Of a stretch of 64,000 bases of DNA, positions 33,518 to 42,755 are shown in pieces. The DNA is taken from the NCBI GenBank assembly GCA_963772165.1, contig CAVYWA010000009.1:124001-188000 (forward strand), written 5' to 3'. The translations under genes and the position numbers were made by a program. Below the pieces are notes generated by a model. The model had not been told where the DNA came from. It saw nothing but the letters and a program-made list of their open reading frames with translations, and ran no database searches. Every line of letters begins with the position of its first letter. Positions within the stretch are counted from its first letter, which is position 1. This DNA comes from JAGVPT01 sp963772165 (GTDB lineage Bacteria > Bacteroidota > Ignavibacteria > UBA10030 > UBA8401).

Positions 33518-34868
33518 GCATGTTTCTTCGCACATCGAGATCATCGCAGCCAAGGCTTTTCTCGACATCGTCATCCGTCGTCGCCCAAGATGAAACGCTG
33601 ATGCGCATTGCCGTTTGCCCCTGCCATACCGTCCCGCCGCACCAGCACGTGCCATCCGCCTGAATTGCTTCTATCACGCCCTGTGTCATTTCAGCATCCC
33701 CGAAGGAAACGAGAACCTGATTCAAAACGACGTCGTTCAGAATTCGATAACCGGCTTCAGTCAATCCTTCTGCGAAGCGCCTTGCCTGCCGGCATGATCG
33801 CTCGATCATTTCTTCAAGGTCTGACCGTCCGAGCGACATGAGCGCCGACCACACTTCCACTCCTCTCGCGCGCCGCGAGAGCTCCGGTGCATAGTCGGAT
33901 GGATTACGAAATTCGGTTTCGGTCGGCAGGTATTCCGCGGTTATCGACATTGCCGCCCGGAGGGCTTCGCGGTCACGCACGAACGCAAGGCCGCAGTCGT
34001 ACGGAACGTTCAGCCATTTGTGCGCATCGGTTGCCCAGGAATCCGCTTCCGCAATTCCTTTGACGAGATGCTTTCTTGTCGGCGCGACGGCTGCCCATAA
34101 TCCAAAAGCGCCGTCAACATGAACCCATGCGCCCGCGCCATGAACGCGCTCGCAAATTTCATCCAGCGGGTCGAATGACCCGGTATTGACATTCCCAGCC
34201 TGCGCACAAACGATCGCCGGCCCCTTGATCGGAGGAATTGTTTGCGCACGCATTCTCCCCTGGCCGTCAACCGGCACCCTGACCACTCTGCTGCGTCCCA
34301 ACCCCAAAAGTCCGAGCGACTTAATGAGCGACGGGTGAACTTCTTCGCCGACAATGAGGGTGATTGGCGGGGCGCCGAACAATCCATCGGACTCAACGCT
34401 CCACCCTGCGCGCTCAAGAACCGCATGGCGCGCCGCGGCGAGTGCGGTGAAATTTGCCAGCGTTGCTCCCGTGACAAATGCGCCTCCGCTCGCCGGAGGG
34501 AGGCCGAAGAGCGTGATGAGCCATTGAAGCGCTACCTGTTCAAGATACGCAGTCGCCGGCGTCACTTGATAGAGGGCGCTGTTCTGGTCCCATGCACCGG
34601 CCATCCAATTCGCTGCGAGCGAAACCGGGAGCGATCCGCCGATGACAAAGCCGAAGAACCTCCGTCCTGCCATGCCCATAGTTGCGGGCGAAGCAAGTTC
34701 ATCGAGCATTGCCAAAACTGCCGAGGGCTCAACCGGTTGTTCGGGAAAAGGAATATCGAATTCTTTGAGCCGCGCAACGGCAACAGGGTCCGGCCTCACT
34801 GCACGGTTGTCCAATCCTTCAAGGTAATGGATTGCGCGTTCTGCAGCGGAACGAAGAAGATCTTTCAT
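33504..34868 (-). CDS. PLP-dependent group II amino-acid decarboxylase
   Basis: A 454-residue fold-type I PLP enzyme of the aromatic-amino-acid/glutamate decarboxylase family. GGAFVTGATLANFTAL binds the cofactor phosphate, HVDGAFGLWAA holds the Asp contacting the pyridine ring, and DAHKWLNVPYDCG has the PLP Lys. The N-terminal part (ALHEL-type FGFVIGGSLPVSLAANWMAGAWDQN) forms the dimer lid. Substrate cannot be fixed from sequence. Its C-terminal codons lie in a GCTGTTA heptad array, so the last residues are not conserved. It may share a transcript with the upstream folA gene (28-base gap). Confidence 0.88.
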   Translation of the reverse strand: MKDLLRSAAERAIHYLEGLDNRAVRPDPVAVARLKEFDIPFPEQPVEPSAVLAMLDELASPATMGMAGRRFFGFVIGGSLPVSLAANWMAGAWDQNSALYQVTPATAYLEQVALQWLITLFGLPPASGGAFVTGATLANFTALAAARHAVLERAGWSVESDGLFGAPPITLIVGEEVHPSLIKSLGLLGLGRSRVVRVPVDGQGRMRAQTIPPIKGPAIVCAQAGNVNTGSFDPLDEICERVHGAGAWVHVDGAFGLWAAVAPTRKHLVKGIAEADSWATDAHKWLNVPYDCGLAFVRDREALRAAMSITAEYLPTETEFRNPSDYAPELSRRARGVEVWSALMSLGRSDLEEMIERSCRQARRFAEGLTEAGYRILNDVVLNQVLVSFGDAEMTQGVIEAIQADGTCWCGGTVWQGQTAMRISVSSWATTDDDVEKSLGCDDLDVRRNMPANS

Positions 34869-34896
34869 CGAATCACTTGAGAAAATTTATCGAATG

Positions 34897-35361
34897 TTAT
34901 TTGGTTTTGTAATCCCGAAACACATAGCCTTCATGCTTCTCTTCGTTGACCAGCATGAAGCGTGTTCCGATGAGATGCTCGTAGGGGGGAAAAAATGCGT
35001 CGCCGTCCACATCAATATCGACGAGGGTGAGATGGAGTTCATCGGCACGCTCTATGAACTGCGCAAATATTTTCCCGCCGCCGATAACAAAGACTTTATC
35101 CTGTGCCTTGAGGGCATCGAGCGCCGCGTCGATCGTGGAATAGGTTTCAACGCCGGGAATTTCTTTTGAGGAGAGAACGACATTGCGCCGGCCGGGCAGC
35201 GGCTTCCCCATCGATTCAAACGTTGTTCTTCCCATCAACACCGTGTGGCCGACTGTAAGACGCTTGAAGCGTTTCAGATCTTCCGAAATGTGCCAGGGGA
35301 GTTTTCCGTTGCTGCCGATGACATGTTTTCTGTTCAGCGCGGCAATGATGATGAGTTTCAT
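34897..35361 (-). CDS. folA: Dihydrofolate reductase
   Basis: A 154-residue DHFR: IIAALNRKHVIGSNGKLPWHISEDLKRFK gives the substrate loop, TVLMGRTTFESMGKPLPGRRNVVLS the NADPH site, and VIGGGKIFAQFI and the TLVDIDVDGDAFFP segment close the fold. It reduces dihydrofolate to tetrahydrofolate. It follows thyA by 32 bases, the classical pairing, since thymidylate synthase makes the dihydrofolate that this enzyme recycles. Confidence 0.95.
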   Translation of the reverse strand: MKLIIIAALNRKHVIGSNGKLPWHISEDLKRFKRLTVGHTVLMGRTTFESMGKPLPGRRNVVLSSKEIPGVETYSTIDAALDALKAQDKVFVIGGGKIFAQFIERADELHLTLVDIDVDGDAFFPPYEHLIGTRFMLVNEEKHEGYVFRDYKTK

Positions 35362-35393
35362 CGGATAATAATTTATGATGAGAAGCGATACGG

Positions 35394-36206
35394 TTACACT
35401 GCAACTTCGAACTTAATCGGCTCGTCACATTCATATCCGACGAGAGAGAAGTCTTCGTACTGCAGCTGGTCAAGAGGCTTCTTCGCGATAAGAAGTTTTG
35501 GACGGGGCTTCGGTGTGCGCTTCAGCTGTTCCTTCAGCCCGTCGATATGATTAACATAAATATGCGCATCGACGATTGTATGGCTGAAATACCCGACCTC
35601 AAGCCCCACTTCTTGAGCAATCGCTTGAGTGAGAAGAGAGTATGCCGCGATATTGAACGGAATGCCGAGTGCAATATCGCCGGAACGTTGCGTGAGATGG
35701 CAATTGAGTTTGTTCCCCTGGACGTTGAACACGAACGAATAATGGCAGGGGGGCAGCTTACTGTGGAGCGCATTCCCCGGCTCCCACGCGCTGACAACCA
35801 TCCGCCTCGAGGTCGGGTTCGTTTTCAACAGATGAATCACTTCGGCGATTTGATCGATCTCTTTCACCTCGTATTTCCCCGTCGCAGGATTCACTTGCGC
35901 GCTCGGAAACCGCCGCCAGTAGCGGCCGTATGCTGTTTCGAGATTTCCGTTTTCGTCCGACCAGGCATCCCAGATTTTCGTCTGCTTCCGCAGGTTGCGG
36001 ATATGGTCTTCGCCAGAAAGATACCAGAGGACTTCATAGAAGAGAGATTTCGTCTGCATCCGCTTGGTCGTCAGCAAGGGATACCCTTCGCTGAGGTCAA
36101 TGGTGTAGTGTTCTGCGAAGCACGATATGGTATCGACACCCGTCCGATTCTTTTTCAAAACACCTTTCGAAAGGACACGGTCGACGAGGTCCAGATATTC
36201 TCTCAT
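35394..36206 (-). CDS. thyA: Thymidylate synthase
   Basis: A 270-residue ThyA, converting dUMP to dTMP with methylene-THF. RTGVDTISCF, the catalytic Cys in LPPCHYSFVFNVQGNKLNCHLTQRSGDI, and HIYVNHIDGLKEQL are all present. The start at ATG 36206 follows GGAG by 6 bases and matches family length (E. coli 264); a longer in-frame start at 36245 was not used. Upstream (36207-36498) is divergent to the ferritin-like/VIT1 gene; it contains a 14-base palindrome near that gene's start. Confidence 0.96.
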   Translation of the reverse strand: MREYLDLVDRVLSKGVLKKNRTGVDTISCFAEHYTIDLSEGYPLLTTKRMQTKSLFYEVLWYLSGEDHIRNLRKQTKIWDAWSDENGNLETAYGRYWRRFPSAQVNPATGKYEVKEIDQIAEVIHLLKTNPTSRRMVVSAWEPGNALHSKLPPCHYSFVFNVQGNKLNCHLTQRSGDIALGIPFNIAAYSLLTQAIAQEVGLEVGYFSHTIVDAHIYVNHIDGLKEQLKRTPKPRPKLLIAKKPLDQLQYEDFSLVGYECDEPIKFEVAV

Positions 36207-36482
36207 TGAGTCTCCAGGATGGGACAACGGAATCTTGATGCACAATCATAAATACTTTCGCGCTGAAAATCAAGCGGAGTATTTCTATTAGAACAGGCCG
36301 TTGCTTCACCTTTGCGGTTTTATTTTGCCGCAGACGCGAAGAACGCTAAGGAACTACGACGTGAATTTGCCCTTTCAACCTTTTTCCAGTATCTTTTTCA
36401 GCGGCAGATAATCCTGACTCACCTCAATAAATAAAATCCCCAAACATGGGATTCTGACATGCTAAAAAAATCAATCCATCTG

Positions 36483-36496
36483 AAAGAGCGCTCTTT
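36483..36496. promoter_or_regulatory. Perfect 14-bp palindrome at the VIT1-type gene start
   Basis: AAAGAGCGCTCTTT ends 2 bases before the ATG at 36499. It lies where a ribosome site should be, so it may be an operator or a translation-blocking hairpin; the gene has no other clear Shine-Dalgarno. Confidence 0.4.
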
Positions 36497-36498
36497 TC

Positions 36499-37659
36499 AT
36501 GTCTGAAAATAAACAGATAGTTCAATCGCTTCAAACGAGCTGGAAAAAAGAAAAAGCCGGTGCAAGAACGTATCAGGAGCTTGCCGAGAGAGAACGGGAT
36601 GAGAAGCAAAAAACGATCCTTCTCAAGCTCGCCGACGCCGAGGAACAACACGCAAAAAAATGGGAAGCCCGATTGAAAGAACTCGGTGCAGCACCGCCAA
36701 AGCAGATTGACTCGCCGCTCGAGAAATTGCAGCGATGGCTTCTAGTCCGAAGCGGCACGGCAAACGCCGTCCGGCGGCTCGAAGAGCAGGAAGACCGGGA
36801 TACAGACCGTTATGAAGCGGAAGCCACTCTCGCTGACAATCCGAGCGACAGTGCCGCGATGAGCGAAATTAAAAAAGAAGAAAGAGTTCACGCCAAGATC
36901 CTTCATTCGATGACCGAGAACGACCAGCCGCAAGCAAAGCTCGAAGCGATTTTTAAAAAAGAAAAATGGCACGCTGGACATTCGGGGGGATGGATCGGCC
37001 AAGCGGTCTACGGCGCAAATGACGGTCTCGGCGCAGTCTTCGGGATCGTGACGGGAATGGCAGGCTACACCGGAGGGAGCCACGTCGTATGGGTAGCCGG
37101 GGTTGCCGGGACACTCGCGAGTGCTCTCTCGATGGGGTCGGGTGCCTACCTTGCGCGAAAATCCGAACGCGAGGTATACGAGGCTGAACTTGAGAAAGAA
37201 CGGAGAGAGATCGAAGAAAACCCCGAAGAAGAAAAACAAGAACTCGAACTTTTTTATCAATTAAAAGGCTTCACGCCGGAAGAATCCGCAATGATGGCGC
37301 AGCGTCTCACGGAAAACCCGGACCAATTTTTGAAAACATTAGCCCATGAGGAGCTGGGGCTCTCGGCGTCGAGTTTCCCCAACCCGGTAAAGGAAGCATT
37401 CTCCGCGACGGCAGCGACAGCCGCCGGCGGAATTATTCCGGTCATTCCCTTCATGTTCCTCTTCGGAACGGCAGCCATCGTGCTCAGCCTTATCATCAGC
37501 ACGCTGGCACATTTTCTTGTCGGTGTGTTGAAAACGATCGTCACGGGACGCAGTTGGTGGCGAAGCGGATTGGAAATGACGCTGGTCGGTTTGCTGACCG
37601 CAACGATCGCATACGGTGTCGGCGTCTTGTTGAGCCCGGATGTACATATAGCACCGTGA
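36499..37659 (+). CDS. Ferritin-like domain plus VIT1/CCC1 membrane transporter
   Basis: A 386-residue protein. Residues 1-150 are a rubrerythrin-like four-helix domain with carboxylate/His pairs (YQELAERERDEKQ ... DAEEQHAKKWE ... KKEERVHAKIL). A VIT1 part follows: VYGANDGLGAVFGIVTGMAGYTGG as first helix, a cytoplasmic metal-binding helical hairpin (VYEAELEKERREIEENPEEE ...) and three C-terminal membrane helices. This resembles MbfA, a membrane ferritin that exports iron and resists peroxide. Substrate iron or manganese is inferred. Single gene, divergent from thyA. Confidence 0.85.
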   Translation: MSENKQIVQSLQTSWKKEKAGARTYQELAERERDEKQKTILLKLADAEEQHAKKWEARLKELGAAPPKQIDSPLEKLQRWLLVRSGTANAVRRLEEQEDRDTDRYEAEATLADNPSDSAAMSEIKKEERVHAKILHSMTENDQPQAKLEAIFKKEKWHAGHSGGWIGQAVYGANDGLGAVFGIVTGMAGYTGGSHVVWVAGVAGTLASALSMGSGAYLARKSEREVYEAELEKERREIEENPEEEKQELELFYQLKGFTPEESAMMAQRLTENPDQFLKTLAHEELGLSASSFPNPVKEAFSATAATAAGGIIPVIPFMFLFGTAAIVLSLIISTLAHFLVGVLKTIVTGRSWWRSGLEMTLVGLLTATIAYGVGVLLSPDVHIAP

Positions 37660-37724
37660 TGTGTTTGATCCGCTGCACCATTGGACCGGTGAATGATTTT
37701 GTATCCAACGCGTAGGGTTTTTGC

Positions 37725-38933
37725 ATGAATCGAGTTCATCAGGCGGTCATCGTCGATGCAGTCCGTACTCCAGTCGGAAAATACGGCGGCGTGCTTAAAG
37801 ACGTTCGCGTCGATGATATGAGCGCCGTCGTCCTCCGCGCTCTGGTGGACCGAACGGGCGTTGATTCCGTTTCTATCGAAGATGTTTTTTGGGGGTGTGC
37901 AAACCAGGCCGGGGAAGATAACCGAAACCTTGGCCGCATGGCCCTGCTGCTCGCAGGATTTCCCCACTCAGTCCCGGGGACGACGATCAACCGGTTGTGC
38001 GGTTCCTCTCTCGAGGCAATCATTCAAGCATCACGTGCGATCTGGTCGGGTGAAAACGAGCTCGTCGTCGCGGGGGGGGCCGAGAGCATGACGCGTGCGC
38101 CATATGCCGTCCCGAAAAATGTTTCGGGCGGTGTGTTGTACGGAAATCTCACTGCCTACGATACCGCCCTCGGGTGGCGGTTTCCCAACCCCGAAATGGA
38201 AAAAATGTTTCCCCTCGAATCCATGGGCGAAACGGCCGAGAACGTTGCCGAAAAATATTCGGTGAGCAGGAAGGACCAAGATGAGTTCGCCCTTCGAAGC
38301 CACCGGAGAGCGGTGGAAGCGAAGGCGAAATTTTCTAAAGAGATTATTGCGGTTGAAACAGGGACAAAAAAAAGCAGCCTCACAATCTCCCTCGACGAGG
38401 GACCGCGTGAAGACACTTCAATTGAAAAGCTTGCAAAATTGAAACCGGCATTCAGGGCAAACGGCACCGTCACTGCCGGCAACTCTTCTTCGCTGAACGA
38501 CGGCGCGGCCGGCCTGCTCGTTGCGTCCGAAGAAAAGGCAAGATCGCTTGGATTGAAGCCGCTTGCAAAAATTGTCTCAACAGGAGTTGCAGGAGTCGAC
38601 CCGCGGTTCATGGGTATTGGCCCCATTCCGGCAACCCGCATGGCATTAGAGAAATCAAGCCTGAAAATGAGTGATATCGGATTAATAGAATTGAATGAAG
38701 CGTTCGCCGCACAATCGCTAGCAGTAATCAGGGAACTCAAACTCCAACAGAACATCGTCAATGTCAACGGCGGTGCAATTGCATTAGGGCATCCGCTCGG
38801 ATGCAGCGGGGCACGCATCGTAACAACGCTTGTCCATGAAATGCAGCGGCGCGACGTGCGGTACGGGCTTGCCACGATGTGCATCGGAGTAGGACAAGGG
38901 ATTTCAATGATCATCGAGAAGAAGGAATTCTAA
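37725..38933 (+). CDS. Acetyl-CoA acetyltransferase (thiolase)
   Basis: A 402-residue thiolase. Nucleophile Cys92 is in TTINRLCGSSLEAI; AGGAESMTRAPY, the NEAFAAQSLAV segment, His in GGAIALGHPLGCSGAR and the final Cys in CIGVGQGISM complete the active site. It could act in beta-oxidation, aromatic breakdown (PcaF-like; its length and MTRAPY motif fit) or ketone-body type condensation. It is followed 28 bases later by an aldehyde dehydrogenase, suggesting a small catabolic unit. No hydratase or acyl-CoA dehydrogenase gene is in view. Confidence 0.92.
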   Translation: MNRVHQAVIVDAVRTPVGKYGGVLKDVRVDDMSAVVLRALVDRTGVDSVSIEDVFWGCANQAGEDNRNLGRMALLLAGFPHSVPGTTINRLCGSSLEAIIQASRAIWSGENELVVAGGAESMTRAPYAVPKNVSGGVLYGNLTAYDTALGWRFPNPEMEKMFPLESMGETAENVAEKYSVSRKDQDEFALRSHRRAVEAKAKFSKEIIAVETGTKKSSLTISLDEGPREDTSIEKLAKLKPAFRANGTVTAGNSSSLNDGAAGLLVASEEKARSLGLKPLAKIVSTGVAGVDPRFMGIGPIPATRMALEKSSLKMSDIGLIELNEAFAAQSLAVIRELKLQQNIVNVNGGAIALGHPLGCSGARIVTTLVHEMQRRDVRYGLATMCIGVGQGISMIIEKKEF

Positions 38934-38961
38934 CCCAACACTCAACTTCCTTACCTCATGT

Positions 38962-40465
38962 ATGCGTGAGTACAAACTCTACATCAACGGTGAATTCATC
39001 GATGCCGAATCGAAACAGACATTCGATTCTATCAACCCGTTTAACAAGCAAGTTATCGCGAAGGTAGCACGGGCAGGTGTCGTTGACGCGCAGCGAGCGA
39101 TTCGCGCAGCACGGCATGCGTTCGACAACGGACCGTGGCCACGGATGTCGCGCGGCGAACGAAGTACGCTTCTCAAAGCCGTCTCCGATAAGATCAACGA
39201 GAGAGCAAAAGAACTGATTGCTCTTGAGGTTGATGATTCAGGCTCCACGGTGCGTAAAGCAAAGGAAGATATTTTTCTCAGCGCCCGGTGCATGAATTAT
39301 TATTCAAAGCTCGCGGCAAACGACTTGACAGAGAATGTAGACGGGTTGACGAAGCCCGGCTTCTCGCAAAACCTGGTCGTCCGCGAGCCGGTGGGCGTTG
39401 CAACGGCGATCATTCCGTGGAATTTCCCGCTGAAGATGGCAGTCTGGAAACTCGGCCCGGCGCTCGCTGGGGGCAATACCATCGTGTTAAAGCCCTCCGA
39501 ACTTACCCCCTGCACTGCGATGGAATTGGCAGCGATATGCCGGGATGCCGGGATACCGGAAGGAGTTGTGAACGTCGTTCCCGGTTTCGGCGAAGATGTC
39601 GGCGAAGAGCTTGCAAAGAATCCGATGGTAGATAAAGTAGCGTTCACAGGATCGACCGCTGTCGGAAGGCGCGTCATGTCCCTTGCGGCTTCCACATTGA
39701 AGAAATGCACACTTGAATGCGGAGGAAAATCTGCCAACATTGTCCTGGACGACACCGATATTCCTCTCGCGATCGATGGTGCGATGTACGCGATCTTTTA
39801 TCATGCGGGCCAATGCTGCGAAGCGGGAAGCCGATTGCTGCTCCCCGAGAAACTTCACGACGAATTTGTTGAGAAATTAACAGCGAAGACAAAAAAAATA
39901 AAACTCGGCGACCCGAAATCGGAAACGACAGATATGGGACCGGTGATATCCAAAAAACAACAGGACAGAATTCTTGGGTATATCTCCAAAGGAATGTCTG
40001 AGGGAGCGCTCCTTGCTTGCGGCGGCAATGCCCCCTTCCTCACCAGAACTCAAAGACGGTTTTTTTATCGAGCCCACGATTTTCACCAATGTCGATAACC
40101 ATTCAACGATCGCGCAGGAAGAAATTTTCGGGCCCGTTTTATCCGTCATCAAATATAAGACGATCGAGGATGCGATTCGCATCGCAAACGATTCCACATA
40201 CGGACTCGGCGGAGGCGTATGGTCGTCGGATAAAGAAAAAGCTTTGCGCGTCGCTCATGAGTTGCGTGTTGGAACCGTGTGGGTCAACGAGTGGCATTTG
40301 CTTTCCGAGAAAGCACCGTTCGGCGGGTACAAACAAAGCGGCGTCGGGCGCGAGTTCGGCATGGACGGATTGAAAGAATATACCGAAACAAAGCATGTGC
40401 ACATCGACGAGACCGGCACGCGTGAGAAAAAGTTCTGGTATGACACGGTTGTACCGAAAGGTTGA
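38962..40465 (+). pseudogene. Aldehyde dehydrogenase, interrupted by a frameshift in a C5 run
   Basis: The first frame (from ATG 38962) carries all the catalytic parts: IIPWNFPLKMAVWKLGPALA, GSTAVGRRVM, the general-base Glu in LECGGKSANIV and nucleophile Cys in GQCCEAGSRLLL. After GGNAP it runs off. The remaining family sequence (SSPELKDGFFIEPTIF ... EEIFGPVLSV ... SGVGREFGMDGL) is in the next frame to the stop at 40465. Dropping one C from CCCCC at 40031-40035 restores a 500-residue enzyme. Loss of the C-terminal part would inactivate it; a homopolymer error in the assembly is the simpler reading. Confidence 0.85.
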
Positions 40466-40484
40466 ACACTCATATTATTATTCC

Positions 40485-40533
40485 TAATTCTTAATTCATA
40501 ATTCTTAATTCCTAATTCATAATTCCTAGTTGC
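40485..40533. repeat. Heptad tandem repeat upstream of a YbjQ gene
   Basis: Seven consecutive 7-base units: TAATTCT, TAATTCA, TAATTCT, TAATTCC, TAATTCA, TAATTCC, TAGTTGC. The array ends just before the GGAGGA ribosome site of the next gene. Confidence 0.75.
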
Positions 40534-40547
40534 CAACCGGAGGAGCC

Positions 40548-40877
40548 ATGGATCATTCACTTGTGACAACGAACTTTCAGCTTGACGGATATAAGATCGT
40601 AAAAAACATCGGCGTCGTACGCGGCATTGTTGTCCGGTCACGCTCTTTGTTCGGCAATATCGGGGCGGGGTTTCAGATTCTCTTCGGCGGCAATATTACG
40701 CTGTATACAAGCTTGTGCGAACAAACCCGCCGTGACGCCTACGAAGTGATGATCCAGCACGCCGAACAGGTTGGCGGCAATGCAGTGATCGGCTTTCGCT
40801 ACGATGCGACCGAGATCATGAACGGTGTCACCGAGGTGCTGGCGTATGGGACTGCATGCGTCGTGCAGAAAATATGA
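40548..40877 (+). CDS. YbjQ-family (UPF0145, heavy-metal-binding domain) protein
   Basis: A 109-residue protein opening with a VTTNFQLDGYKIVKNIGVVRG beta pair and continuing through FGNIGAGFQILFGG and RRDAYEVMIQHAEQVGGNAVIGFRYD to EVLAYGTACVV. This is the standard YbjQ sequence, a homopentamer of unknown function sometimes described as heavy-metal binding. The ATG at 40548 has a strong GGAGGAGCC ribosome site, so a longer frame from 40530 was not used. A terminator follows. Confidence 0.9.
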   Translation: MDHSLVTTNFQLDGYKIVKNIGVVRGIVVRSRSLFGNIGAGFQILFGGNITLYTSLCEQTRRDAYEVMIQHAEQVGGNAVIGFRYDATEIMNGVTEVLAYGTACVVQKI

Positions 40878-40916
40878 AAAGAGCCGAAATCTCCTTCCGT
40901 CGTTAGGTGCACTCCA

Positions 40917-40948
40917 TAGCCCGCAGTTCACTCGTGCGGGTTATTTAT
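40917..40948 (+). terminator. Intrinsic terminator after the YbjQ gene
   Basis: Stem AGCCCGCA with TGCGGGTT (40917-40924, 40934-40941; one G-T pair) and a 9-base loop, followed by TTATTTATT, 40 bases after the stop. Confidence 0.65.
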
Positions 40949-40975
40949 TAAGAAAATTATCGTAGAGGAATTTTT

Positions 40976-42685
40976 ATGGATATCCAGGGTAAAACAGTTT
41001 TGGTCCTAGGCGGCTGGGGGCTCGTCGGCTCCGCAGTCTGCCGTTCGCTGATGGAAGAACATCCGAAACGCATTATTATTACATCGTTGAAGGAATCGGA
41101 AGCAAAAGATGCTGTTGCGCAAATGAAGAAAGAATACCCTAAAACGGGGAAGGATTTTTTCCTTCCGTGGTGGGGAAACGTCTTCGCCCGGCATGAATTG
41201 AAGGATGTGAACCGGGAAGACATTCTCGGCGACCCGAAACTGCGGCGGATGTACATCGACGATATCGTGGATGAACTGACGGAGCCTGTCCTTCACCGTT
41301 CCGCGCTGTATCAACTTCTCTCCCACTATAAACCCGATGTCGTGATCGATTGTATCAACTCGGCTACCGCGATCGCGTACCAGGATCTCTTTCAGAGCGC
41401 ACGCGACGTGATGAAAAATTTGAAAGAGACGACGCCATCCGCGTCTCATGGGCTGCACGAATCGATCGAAAAGCTTCTCTGTACGCTGTATATCCCTCAG
41501 CTTATCCGCCACGTACAGATTTTCTATAAATCGATGAACGAAGCAGAAACGAAGGTGTACGTGAAGATCGGGACAAGCGGAACCGGCGGAATGGGGTTGA
41601 ATATCCCGTACACACACAGCGAAGAAAAACCGTCGAGCGTGCTGCTGAGCAAATCCGCTGTGGCGGGAGCCCATACGCTCCTTCTTTTTTTGATGGGCAG
41701 AACTCCGGACGCTCCGATCACGAAAGAAATAAAACCGACCGGCGCGATCGCATGGAAAAAAATCGGCTTCGGCCAGATCGCAAAACGCGGCAAGCCGATC
41801 GAACTGTACGACTGCCCTCCTGAAAAAGGAATTGCTCTCAAGAACACGTTCAAGATTAAAACAGACGGCGGCATCGCAGAGCCGACCCATCAACTCCTGC
41901 AATCCGTATTCATCGATACCGGTGAGAACGGAATCTTTTCGCGCGGGGAATTCGAAGCGATTTCCACGCCGGGACAGATGGAGTACGTCACGCCGGAAGA
42001 AATCGCCCAGGATGTCATCTACGAAATAAAAGGGGGAAACACCGGGCACGACATCATCAATGCTCTCGACAATGCAACCCTCGAGCCGACATACCGTGCG
42101 GGATTCATGTTCAATAGTGCGTTGGAGAAAATGAAGGCGCTCGAGAAAGAACATCACGTCGACAGCGTTGCCTTCGAAATTCTCGGCCCGCCGCGGCTTT
42201 CGAAACTCCTCTATGAAGCTTACCTTCTCAAAGTCGCGTTCATGACGATGAGAACTGTCGTTCAAACGTCGGCCAAAGAATTGTCCCATGCCCTCACGAC
42301 ACTTATCAAAGAAAATCAGACGCTCCGCTCGCACATCATCTCTATCGGAATCCCAATTCTTCTTCCGGACGGAAAGACGCTCCTCCGTGGAAAGGAAATC
42401 AAGATTCCGCCGTACCGCGGAGAAAATGAACTAAAGGTCAACGATAAACTGATCGACGAATGGGCGCGAAACGGATGGGTAGACCTCCGCACAAGTAACA
42501 TGGAAAAGTGGAAAAGCAGATTCGCAGAGGCGATCGACGTATCCGACCAGCTCTCGAAAAGCGAAACGAGCTCACGCTATTTACGCAACAGCGAGTATTG
42601 GAAGAATTTTACGGACATCGACCCGGGAAAAATTGTCGGATGGATCTTCACGGAAGAGGAAAAAGGAAAGAGAATGAAAGCATGA
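40976..42685 (+). CDS. Large SDR/Rossmann-fold protein of unknown function
   Basis: A 569-residue soluble protein. The N-terminus is an NAD(P)-binding Rossmann motif (VLVLGGWGLVGSAVCR, residues 8-23), followed by KPDVVIDCINSATAIAYQDL at about 123, where epimerase-like enzymes have their cofactor loop. HVQIFYKSMN and KIGTSGTGGMGLNIPYTHSEE lie in the middle. The C-terminal 250 residues are helical and do not resemble a common domain. This conserved protein, usually called epimerase or short-chain dehydrogenase, has no assigned reaction that I know. The ribosome site AGAGGA supports ATG 40976. Followed by a heptad repeat and the S46 peptidase gene. Confidence 0.65.
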   Translation: MDIQGKTVLVLGGWGLVGSAVCRSLMEEHPKRIIITSLKESEAKDAVAQMKKEYPKTGKDFFLPWWGNVFARHELKDVNREDILGDPKLRRMYIDDIVDELTEPVLHRSALYQLLSHYKPDVVIDCINSATAIAYQDLFQSARDVMKNLKETTPSASHGLHESIEKLLCTLYIPQLIRHVQIFYKSMNEAETKVYVKIGTSGTGGMGLNIPYTHSEEKPSSVLLSKSAVAGAHTLLLFLMGRTPDAPITKEIKPTGAIAWKKIGFGQIAKRGKPIELYDCPPEKGIALKNTFKIKTDGGIAEPTHQLLQSVFIDTGENGIFSRGEFEAISTPGQMEYVTPEEIAQDVIYEIKGGNTGHDIINALDNATLEPTYRAGFMFNSALEKMKALEKEHHVDSVAFEILGPPRLSKLLYEAYLLKVAFMTMRTVVQTSAKELSHALTTLIKENQTLRSHIISIGIPILLPDGKTLLRGKEIKIPPYRGENELKVNDKLIDEWARNGWVDLRTSNMEKWKSRFAEAIDVSDQLSKSETSSRYLRNSEYWKNFTDIDPGKIVGWIFTEEEKGKRMKA

Positions 42686-42688
42686 TGT

Positions 42689-42727
42689 CAATGAACAATC
42701 AGCAATCAACAATGAACAATAATCAAG
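42689..42727. repeat. Heptad tandem repeat before the S46 peptidase
   Basis: Units CAATGAA, CAATCAG, CAATCAA, CAATGAA, CAATAAT, then CAAG, starting 3 bases after the preceding stop codon. Confidence 0.7.
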
Positions 42728-42755
42728 TACTTCATACACCACAAGGAAAGACCCA

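Noticed and set aside
40485..40533. Heptad arrays as CRISPR
   Set aside because: Units are 7 bases without spacers and no cas genes are present.
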